From Lachnospiraceae bacterium (GTDB lineage: Bacteria > Bacillota_A > Clostridia > Lachnospirales > Lachnospiraceae), in the NCBI GenBank assembly GCA_016281675.1, contig JAEEJD010000112.1, forward strand, positions 1 through 16,223: 16,223 bases of DNA, written 5' to 3'. The notes beneath the pieces are model-generated. The model had not been told where the DNA came from. It searched no databases and was given only the letters and a program-made list of their open reading frames with translations. The position numbers and the translations under genes were made by a program. Position 1 is the stretch's first letter; each line of letters begins with the position of its first letter. This document shows, in pieces, positions 6,418-13,393 of the stretch.

Positions 6418-7621
6418 TATCCTTTTTCCTTATCAGTTTCATGCAAAGTGCGGTAACCGCTACCGCAAATGCGTAATATATCACTCCGACCGCCGCCTTC
6501 GATGCGATATTCTCGTTAAACAGCCTCAGGCCGAAGTATACCGCAAAGAGAAGGACTATATACCAGCACAGGAGTGCATTCTGAATCTTTTCTCCGGATT
6601 CTTCCGGAAAAAACGTCCCAAACATCATCGCGACCGCCGACAATACGAAGAAGTCATATGTCCTGTGATACGTAAGAACGAGCGACCACAGTATCAGGGA
6701 AGCAAACAGAATATTCTCCCGTCCCTCGGGAAGTTTGAGCGTCATAACCGTCAGGATCATGGCAATTGCAAATGCCACAATGATCGAAACCTTTCCTCCG
6801 AGGAGGACACCGAGGTCTATCCCGCCTTCAGCCGCAAGGGCCGAAGCCACTTCAAGCGGTGCCTTTATCATGTATATAAAACTCTTTCCGAGCCACATGG
6901 CCGCACACTGTGTCAGCACAACATGTCCGAGGACGGAGAACGCGATCTCCTTATATCTCTTTCTGTAGAGGAAATACAATGCAAGCGGTGCGGTCAGCGT
7001 ATATTTGAAATATGACACGAACAGGCACAGCGATACGAGCATGCAGCGAAGCGCCGCAGACCCCTTCGGAGGATTATCCTCGAAATACACCGCCAGCATA
7101 AAGAAAAAGAATGCAAACAGTGTGTGCTGTCCGACACCTATCTGGTTTCGAAACGGTGTCCCGGCGAGCATCAGGAGCGAGACAGCAGCATATACGAACC
7201 CGTCGGTCGTCCTGAAGAACGTTTTTCGAAGAAGCACGATGATGCCTGCCGCAAACAGGAGATTCAGCACGCACCAGACCGTCTTTGCCGTCTGAGCGGG
7301 AATGAGCGTCATCGGTCCGAGGAGCATCAGGAGCGACGGAAACTGATTGGCTTCCATCTTCTGGGTAAGGCCCCTGTCGGTGAACATCCTGTAAAATTCA
7401 TTAAGTTCCGGATACCCGGAAGCCTTTTGGGGATCCTTCGACAGTTCATAAGGATCTATCTTGAGGCTTAACGCCTTTGCCGCATCCCACTGGAAATCCT
7501 GAGAATACGAAACGGCATTTCTGACACCCGCGAATACAGACACGGCAGCCATAAGCGCCAGAACGCAGAGCACAACGATCCGTACCGTTTTGTTGGCGCA
7601 AAGCTCCTTCAGGCGATCCAT
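6410..7621 (-). CDS. GT87-like (DUF2029) multi-pass membrane glycosyltransferase
   Basis: 403 residues with roughly ten hydrophobic segments, starting with a membrane helix at 13-33. The first outer loop carries SQDFQWDAA (40-48) and KIDPYEL (54-60), the acidic loop pattern of GT-C enzymes of the GT87/DUF2029 family. Further family-like stretches are a Q-F-P then LGPMTLIP (93-108), GVGQHTLFAF (162-171) and SYFKYTL (203-209). Known members, such as mycobacterial mannosyltransferases, take sugars from polyprenyl-phosphate carriers and act on the outer face of the membrane. With the adjacent GtrA-like protein and the DPM1-like GT2 at 4708, it would be the transfer step of an outer-face glycosylation system. 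Start ATG has a GGAAGGA ribosome site; the last 8 bases overlap the GtrA gene. Sugar and acceptor are unknown. Confidence 0.8.
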   Translation of the reverse strand: MDRLKELCANKTVRIVVLCVLALMAAVSVFAGVRNAVSYSQDFQWDAAKALSLKIDPYELSKDPQKASGYPELNEFYRMFTDRGLTQKMEANQFPSLLMLLGPMTLIPAQTAKTVWCVLNLLFAAGIIVLLRKTFFRTTDGFVYAAVSLLMLAGTPFRNQIGVGQHTLFAFFFFMLAVYFEDNPPKGSAALRCMLVSLCLFVSYFKYTLTAPLALYFLYRKRYKEIAFSVLGHVVLTQCAAMWLGKSFIYMIKAPLEVASALAAEGGIDLGVLLGGKVSIIVAFAIAMILTVMTLKLPEGRENILFASLILWSLVLTYHRTYDFFVLSAVAMMFGTFFPEESGEKIQNALLCWYIVLLFAVYFGLRLFNENIASKAAVGVIYYAFAVAVTALCMKLIRKKDNG

Positions 7622-7624
7622 CCG

Positions 7625-9352
7625 TTATCCTTCCAGTTCCTTTATGACCGCTGCCTTGAAGCTTTCAAGCTTCGCCTTGGCATCTTCCATGTTCCTGCCC
7701 TTGATTCCCATGTAGAACTTGATCTTGGGCTCGGTACCCGAAGGTCTTGCGCAGCACCAGCTGTCGTTTTCAATGTCAAAGTACAGCACGTTCGAATTCG
7801 GAAGTCCCGCGGGTGTAACTTCTCCCGTGGCAAGATCCGTGATCGTGTTCTTGGTGTAATCCCTGAACTTAAGTACCTTGAGTCCGTCGAATTCCTTCGG
7901 GGGATTGGCACGGAGCTTATCCATCATATCTTTTATCTGCTGGGCCCCGTCGATACCCTTGAGGGTGATTGTATGAATACCCTCCATGTAGAACCCGTAC
8001 TGCCTGTATATCTTCTGCATCTGATCCCAGACCGTGATGCCGTTATATTTGCACCATGCGGCAACCTCGCACAGGCACATTACCGCAACTACGGCATCCT
8101 TGTCTCTTGCGTGGGTTCCGGCCAGACATCCGTAACTCTCCTCAAGGCCGAATACATACTCGTATTCATGATTCTGCTCGAAATACTTGATCTGTTCACC
8201 GATATATTTAAATCCGGTGAGAACTTCGATAAGTTTAACGCCGAACGCTTCGGTTATCGCATCGGCAAGGTTGGTCGTAACGATCGTCTTAACGAGCGCG
8301 GCATTTGCGGGAAGCGTGCCCGCTTCCTTCTTCTCCCTGAGGATATATTCAGCGATGAGCATACCTGACATATTTCCGGTAAACGGAATGTATTCACCCG
8401 TCTGTGCATCCTTTGCATATATTCCGAGACGGTCCGCATCGGGATCCGTTGCAAGAACTATGTCGGCATCTTTCTCCTTGGCAAGCTTAAGTGCAAGCGT
8501 GAATGCCTTCGGATCTTCGGGATTCGGGTACTCGAGTGTCGTGAACTTGGGATCCGGAAGCTCCTGCTCGGGAACAACATATACGTGCTTGAAACCGAGT
8601 TCCGAGAGAATCCTTCTGACCGGGATGTTTCCCGTGCCGTGGAACGGCGTATATACGATCTTTATCGAATCGGCCACCGCTTCGATGATCTCGGGATGAA
8701 TGATCTGCTTCTTGAGCTCGACCATGTATTTGTCATCGATCTCCTTGCCGATCACATTGTAAAGTCGGTTTGCGATAGCCTCCTCTTTGGCCATCGTCTT
8801 GACATCGTTGTAATCCTTTACCGCAAGAACCTCATCTATTATATCCGTATCCCGGGGCGACGTGATCTGTGCGCCGTCCTCCCAGTATACCTTGTAACCG
8901 TTGTATTCGGGGGGATTATGGCTGGCCGTAACAACGATACCCGCCGTACACCCGAGTGTTCTTACCGCGAACGAAAGCTCCGGAGTGGGGCGAAGTGTTT
9001 CAAACACGTAAGCCTTGATCCCGTTGGCATTAAGACACAGAGCCGCCTCATCCGCAAACTGGGGAGACATGAATCTCGAGTCGTACGCGATCGCAACACC
9101 CTTGTCCTTTGCGTTCTGCTTTGTTATGTAGTTCGCAAGGCCCTGGGTCGCACGCCTTACGGTGTATATGTTCATCCTGTTTGTACCGGCTCCGATAACA
9201 CCGCGAAGTCCTCCGGTACCGAATTCAAGATCCTTGTAGAACCTGTCCTGGATCTGAGCATCGTCATCCTTGATAGCGGCAAGCTCCGCTTTCGTGGCAT
9301 CATCGAAATAATCGTCCTCACACCAGTATCTGTACTGCTCCATATAGCTCAT
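7625..9352 (-). CDS. pgcA: Alpha-phosphoglucomutase / phosphomannomutase
   Basis: 575 residues, the usual length of the Firmicute alpha-D-phosphohexomutase type. All four signature loops are present: catalytic phosphoserine loop TASHNPP with S144, metal loop DPDADRLG (D303, D305, D307), sugar-binding GLEESYG (402-408) and phosphate-binding RPSGTEPK (536-543). It interconverts hexose-6-phosphate and hexose-1-phosphate, most likely glucose; mannose activity is possible. The hexose-1-phosphate would feed nucleotide-sugar synthesis for the glycosyltransferases around it. The start ATG has a near-perfect AAAGGAGG seven bases upstream, in a 22-base gap after the GT2 stop, stronger than most of its neighbours. 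It lies 3 bases from the GT87-like gene. Firmicutes normally carry a housekeeping copy elsewhere, so this may be a dedicated copy. The symbol follows B. subtilis usage and is by family resemblance. Confidence 0.92.
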   Translation of the reverse strand: MSYMEQYRYWCEDDYFDDATKAELAAIKDDDAQIQDRFYKDLEFGTGGLRGVIGAGTNRMNIYTVRRATQGLANYITKQNAKDKGVAIAYDSRFMSPQFADEAALCLNANGIKAYVFETLRPTPELSFAVRTLGCTAGIVVTASHNPPEYNGYKVYWEDGAQITSPRDTDIIDEVLAVKDYNDVKTMAKEEAIANRLYNVIGKEIDDKYMVELKKQIIHPEIIEAVADSIKIVYTPFHGTGNIPVRRILSELGFKHVYVVPEQELPDPKFTTLEYPNPEDPKAFTLALKLAKEKDADIVLATDPDADRLGIYAKDAQTGEYIPFTGNMSGMLIAEYILREKKEAGTLPANAALVKTIVTTNLADAITEAFGVKLIEVLTGFKYIGEQIKYFEQNHEYEYVFGLEESYGCLAGTHARDKDAVVAVMCLCEVAAWCKYNGITVWDQMQKIYRQYGFYMEGIHTITLKGIDGAQQIKDMMDKLRANPPKEFDGLKVLKFRDYTKNTITDLATGEVTPAGLPNSNVLYFDIENDSWCCARPSGTEPKIKFYMGIKGRNMEDAKAKLESFKAAVIKELEG

Positions 9353-9359
9353 ATCAAAT

Positions 9360-9367
9360 CCTCCTTT
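9360..9367 (-). promoter_or_regulatory. Strong ribosome binding site of the phosphoglucomutase gene
   Basis: AAAGGAGG lies seven bases before the ATG at 9352 in a 22-base gap. It selects this ATG over the in-frame ATG three codons further in, and suggests independent high translation of the mutase. Confidence 0.8.
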
Positions 9368-9374
9368 GTATTAC

Positions 9375-11381
9375 TTATTCAACCATGCTCTTTCTGTTTC
9401 CCGCCAGAACAAAGTTGGAATGATCAAGTGAAAAGTTCGGGTTGAAATACGGATCCCCGGCTTCAAGCTCGGCCTTCCATTTCTCCCTGAAATGTTCGCA
9501 TTCCCTGTTGTATCTGTCCGCGTTTTCCTTCGATGCCTTCTCTGTGACATCGTCTCCGCGTGAAGCCGACTCGTAGTGGAACAGCTCCGCAAACGGCGTG
9601 AACACGTTAAGAAGTCCCTTCTTCCTAAGCTTTAAGCACAGATCCACGTCATTAAGCGCAACGGCCAGATCCTCCGACAGACCGCCGACTTCGTCGAAAT
9701 GTGATTTTGCAACCATCAGACACGCTCCCGTTACCGCCGACACATTCTGCGCATAGCAGAGCCTTCCCATGTACCCGAGATTCTCTTTGGCCATCCTGTA
9801 ATGCGAATGACCGGCCGTACGGTGAGCCCCCATTCCGAGAACTATGCCCGCATGCTGGATCGTATAATCGGGATAATAAAGCATGCACCCGACGGCACCC
9901 ACATCGTCCCTCTGTGCATACATCAGAAGTTCCTCGATCCAGTTTCTCGTGATGACCTCGGTGTCGTTGTTAAGAAGAAGCAGATACTCTCCGTCCGCAA
10001 ATGTCGCGCCGAAGTTATTGACCGCCGAGTAATTGAACTCGCCCTTGTATTCGACAACCTTAACCTTCGGATGCTTTTCGAGAGTCTCGTAGTACTGCCT
10101 GATATCGTCCTTGGTCGAATTGTTCTCTATGACTATGATCTCGTAATTGTCGTACGAGGATCTGTCGGTGATCGATTCGATACATCTTCGAAGATCATCG
10201 GCATGATTCCTGTTCGGGATCAGTATCGAAACCTTCGGAGCACCCTTTATCGCGTACCTTATCCTGAAGATCGTCTCAAAAGCTCTCGAGCTTTCGATCC
10301 GAAAATCGGAAAAGCCGCATGCCTTAAGATGCGCCGCAACAGCTCCCTTGGCCGCATCTATCGCATAACTCTTTGCGTTGATATCGCTCGCAACGCTTCC
10401 CGCGTGACTTCTCCAGTAATACAGTATCTTCGGAACGTGAACTATTGTTTTTGCGGCCGCAGTCAGGCGAAGTATCATGTCATGGTCCTGACTGCCGTCA
10501 AACTCGGTCCTGAACGTACCGCATTTTTCAACAAGCTCTTTGGAAAACACCGAGAAATGGCAGATGAAATTGTTGGCGCGAAGATTATCGGGCGCAAAAT
10601 CCGGCTTGAAATGAAGCGTTATCATGTGATCGATCGAATTGCCCGAAAACGTCGTCTCATCACAGTAGATATAATCCGCATCACGTTCGCAGATGACCTT
10701 CATGTACTCGTAAAGCGCTGTCGGATGGAGTATATCGTCATGATCGAAAAGGCCTATATAGTCGCCCTTTGCCATTTCAAAGCACTTGTTTGTGTTTCCG
10801 GATATCCCGAGATTCTCAGTCAGCTTCTCATATATGATCCTCGGCTCGTTATAAGACTTTACGACCTCGCCGACATAAGCATGTTCATCATCCGAACCGT
10901 CCGCAAGACACAGTTCCCAGTTTGAGTATGTCTGAGCCACGACGGAATCTATCATCTCGCGCAGAAACTTTTCGGGCGTGTTATATAAAGGCACAAGTAT
11001 CGAGAACTTTATGTCCTTCGGAAAATGTGTCTCTTTCTGCTTTTGTACCTCTTCGGGGGAGGGCATTGAGAGCGTGCCGTAGCTCTTGTAAGCACGCTTT
11101 TCGATGATCTTGCTCTCGATCTTCTTCTTGAGATTTGATATGCTTCCGTACCGTTTGATACGGATGAAAATGTTCTTCGTATGGCTCCACAACAATCTTG
11201 CCGGATAGATCATCTTCCAGATCATGGAGTTGCGGAGTTTATCCATTTTGTAAGAAAGGTCGGCGACTTTGGCTTCCGCATCCACGAGCTTTTCCGTAAG
11301 CTCCGCGTTCTTGATACGTTCCTTTTCATACAGATCCCTGTAGTATTCAGTCGTCTTTGACAATTCCTCTTCGCGGTTCAT
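9375..11381 (-). CDS. Tandem two-domain GT2 glycosyltransferase
   Basis: 668 residues from the chosen ATG at 11381, which has GGGTGA five bases upstream. A GTG at 11390 would add three residues but overlaps that ribosome site. Numbering here counts from that GTG. The order is: a charged coiled-coil-like helix (5-52), the NSMIWKMIYPAR motif (54-65) often seen between coiled coil and GT2 domain, first GT2 domain with ILVPLYNTP (131-139), FDHDD (215-219) and QDHDMILRL (301-309), then a second GT2 domain with SILIPNRN (388-395), NNDTE (474-478), LNDVDLCLKL (579-588) and HYESASRG (605-612). Both domains keep their metal-binding and catalytic-base motifs, so two different linkages may be made by one chain, as in bifunctional polysaccharide polymerases. 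No membrane segment is seen. Acceptors and donors are unknown. Confidence 0.88.
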   Translation of the reverse strand: MNREEELSKTTEYYRDLYEKERIKNAELTEKLVDAEAKVADLSYKMDKLRNSMIWKMIYPARLLWSHTKNIFIRIKRYGSISNLKKKIESKIIEKRAYKSYGTLSMPSPEEVQKQKETHFPKDIKFSILVPLYNTPEKFLREMIDSVVAQTYSNWELCLADGSDDEHAYVGEVVKSYNEPRIIYEKLTENLGISGNTNKCFEMAKGDYIGLFDHDDILHPTALYEYMKVICERDADYIYCDETTFSGNSIDHMITLHFKPDFAPDNLRANNFICHFSVFSKELVEKCGTFRTEFDGSQDHDMILRLTAAAKTIVHVPKILYYWRSHAGSVASDINAKSYAIDAAKGAVAAHLKACGFSDFRIESSRAFETIFRIRYAIKGAPKVSILIPNRNHADDLRRCIESITDRSSYDNYEIIVIENNSTKDDIRQYYETLEKHPKVKVVEYKGEFNYSAVNNFGATFADGEYLLLLNNDTEVITRNWIEELLMYAQRDDVGAVGCMLYYPDYTIQHAGIVLGMGAHRTAGHSHYRMAKENLGYMGRLCYAQNVSAVTGACLMVAKSHFDEVGGLSEDLAVALNDVDLCLKLRKKGLLNVFTPFAELFHYESASRGDDVTEKASKENADRYNRECEHFREKWKAELEAGDPYFNPNFSLDHSNFVLAGNRKSMVE

Positions 11382-13386
11382 ATATGTCACCCAGAGCCAT
11401 CCTGTAGCTCTTTATTCCTGTCGTCTTCTTCAGGAGTACCCCGATCCTGTATCGGGTATGCGGATCGATATCGTCAAACGGTATCCTGCAGACAAAGCCC
11501 GCAAGACCGACATTAACGGCATCCGGGAACACCTCCCCGACGTCGCTTCTGTACTTGGGACTCGTCGTCGCCACGATATACTCCTTTTTCTCATTGTCAT
11601 CCTCATCAAGCGGGATGAGCACAAGGTATTTACGGACAAATGCGTTGTCCCACGACGTTGACAGCCCCCAGCCTTCGACCACGTATGCATCCTTCGCATC
11701 TTCTGCAATCCCGCGCTCTATCGAGCACGCATCCACGGAGAACATCACCTTTTTCGATATCCTGCCGGGAAGCTTATACATTTCTTTGGTCTTACTGCGC
11801 TTGTCGGTGATCTGATAATCCGGCAGCACTCCGCATCTTATCTGCGTTGTGTCGGCATCCAGCATGTATCCGTAGAACGGATCGCGATGCGCAGCCAGCC
11901 ACGGATGGATCCGGTACAGGAGATTCCTCTCCTCGCGAAGCCTTTGGGACTTGGCATCACTCTCACCGTCAGCCCCTCTTGCGAGCGACTCGTGATGCGT
12001 CATAACGCAGTCGTTGTTCACAACGTTAAAGTACCCTGCCTCGGTCAGTCTGACACACAGATCCGTGTCGTTATACCCGACCACCATTTTATCATAAAAG
12101 CCGCCTATTTGATAGTATTTTTCCCTGCTTACCATAAGGCAAGCACCCGTTACGGCAAGCACATTCCATGCGAACCTGTTACGGCAGTAATACTGCACCG
12201 AAGAATCGGGCATAAAGGCCAGTTTATGGGTCGGCCCGCGGTTTATGTCCATAACTCCGATATGCTGTATGGAAACGTCATCCGGGAACAGAAGCTTGGC
12301 TCCTACGGCCCCGACATAGCTCCTTGCGGCATATACGAGAAGTTTTTCGATGAAACCTTCCGTTATCGCATCGACGTCATCGTTCATGAACAGCAGATAA
12401 TCGCCCTTTGCGGAAGCGGCACCGAGATTGCACATGACGGAATAGTTGAACTCCATCGGCTCATAGATGTATGTTCCTCGTCCCCCCGGCAGCTGTGTCA
12501 CATATTTGTCGATGATATCGCGGTTTGCTTCACTCGATCCGTTATCTACGACTATGATCTCGTAAGGTACTTTGCCCGCATTGATCCTGATATTTCTGAT
12601 ACATTCCTTCAGAACTTTAGGCTGATCTTTTGACGGGATTATTATCGATACGATAAACTCCTGCTTTTTCCGAAGTTCGGGAATGACATTGATACCGCGC
12701 CTCTTTTCCGCGGCCTCGCGGCACAGGATGTAACCGGGCTTTTGATAAAGCTCGTAAAGTGCCTCAAATATCTCCGTATCCGAAGCATCGTATCTTCCCG
12801 GAAGAAGCTTTTCAAGGTCACGGTGATAGAGCACCTGAGGTACGTGCACGACACTGCCGGCGCGCTCAAGAGCGCGCAGCAGAAAATCACGGCACCGGAC
12901 GTTATCTCCGATCTCGGGTGATCTTCTGATCGCAGGTACAAACCTTGCGAACTTCGTCTTTATCGCAAAACAGTTTTCGATGTATGGAAATGATACGATC
13001 GTATCGGGTGAATAGTCGGGTTTTCTCCACGGTGTACGCAGAGTTCTGATCCTGACGTTTATGTCGGAAAGATCGGCGGACGCATCCGTCGTAAAATCCT
13101 CATCCGGGTATACTATATCCGCACCGTTTCCGGCCGAAAGAAGCCTTTTTACCATATCGGGCTCATATACGCCGTCACGGCTTACGAATACGACATAGTC
13201 CTCGTTTATGCCTTCGAAGTTCAAAACATTGCCGGTATCATCGGGAAACATGATAACTCTTCCCGAATAGGACTCCCCGGCATCTTCCGGAGTATCGACA
13301 TAGGCAAGCTCATAAGCATAGGGTCTCGTCTGCTTAAAACACTCTTCCCTGTATTCCTGATATGCTTTTTCCTTCAATGCTTTCAT
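11347..13386 (-). CDS. Large GT2 glycosyltransferase with degenerate N-terminal GT domain and C-terminal beta domain
   Basis: 679 residues, predicted cytoplasmic. An intact GT-A family 2 domain spans about 243-500: SIIIPSKDQ (248-256), VVDNGSS (279-285), the DxD-like MNDDVDA (334-340), GYNDTDLCVRL (437-447) and HHESLARG (464-471). These are typical of rhamnosyl- or galactosyl-transferases that extend polysaccharide chains. Residues about 60-190 resemble only the second half of another GT2 domain: SRDGVYEPD where a DHDD motif would be, then YPDEDF, KPDYSPDTI, and a DFLLRALE/HVPQVLYH segment. The nucleotide-binding first half is missing. Residues about 535-670 form a beta-rich tail with VVEGWG and NVGLAGF, not assigned. 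A weak ribosome site precedes the start, 7 bases after the upstream stop. Its 3' end overlaps the next GT gene by 35 bases. Sugar specificity cannot be read from the sequence. Confidence 0.85.
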   Translation of the reverse strand: MKALKEKAYQEYREECFKQTRPYAYELAYVDTPEDAGESYSGRVIMFPDDTGNVLNFEGINEDYVVFVSRDGVYEPDMVKRLLSAGNGADIVYPDEDFTTDASADLSDINVRIRTLRTPWRKPDYSPDTIVSFPYIENCFAIKTKFARFVPAIRRSPEIGDNVRCRDFLLRALERAGSVVHVPQVLYHRDLEKLLPGRYDASDTEIFEALYELYQKPGYILCREAAEKRRGINVIPELRKKQEFIVSIIIPSKDQPKVLKECIRNIRINAGKVPYEIIVVDNGSSEANRDIIDKYVTQLPGGRGTYIYEPMEFNYSVMCNLGAASAKGDYLLFMNDDVDAITEGFIEKLLVYAARSYVGAVGAKLLFPDDVSIQHIGVMDINRGPTHKLAFMPDSSVQYYCRNRFAWNVLAVTGACLMVSREKYYQIGGFYDKMVVGYNDTDLCVRLTEAGYFNVVNNDCVMTHHESLARGADGESDAKSQRLREERNLLYRIHPWLAAHRDPFYGYMLDADTTQIRCGVLPDYQITDKRSKTKEMYKLPGRISKKVMFSVDACSIERGIAEDAKDAYVVEGWGLSTSWDNAFVRKYLVLIPLDEDDNEKKEYIVATTSPKYRSDVGEVFPDAVNVGLAGFVCRIPFDDIDPHTRYRIGVLLKKTTGIKSYRMALGDIYEPRRGIVKDD
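11387..11392 (-). promoter_or_regulatory. Ribosome binding site deciding the start of the tandem GT2 gene
   Basis: GGGTGA lies five bases before the ATG at 11381, inside the end of the preceding GT2 gene. Its last bases overlap the alternative GTG at 11390, which makes that GTG the less likely start. Confidence 0.5.
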
Positions 13387-13393
13387 AATCCGG

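Noticed and set aside
9801..10925. Long plus-strand open frame of 374 codons opposite the tandem GT2
   Set aside because: It is antisense to an unmistakable two-domain glycosyltransferase, has no recognisable motif, and is explained by the codon bias of the minus-strand gene. The same holds for plus-strand frames at 145-630, 8585-9445, 11887-12633 and 13568-14386.
11382..11390. GTG start for the tandem GT2 at 11390
   Set aside because: It overlaps the GGGTGA ribosome site of the ATG at 11381 and has no better site of its own.
12860..12877. Inverted repeat GCGCGCTC / GAGCGCGC with a 2-base gap
   Set aside because: It is inside the 679-residue GT2 coding sequence (Arg-Ala-Leu-Glu-Arg-Ala), has no T-run and a loop too short for a good hairpin.
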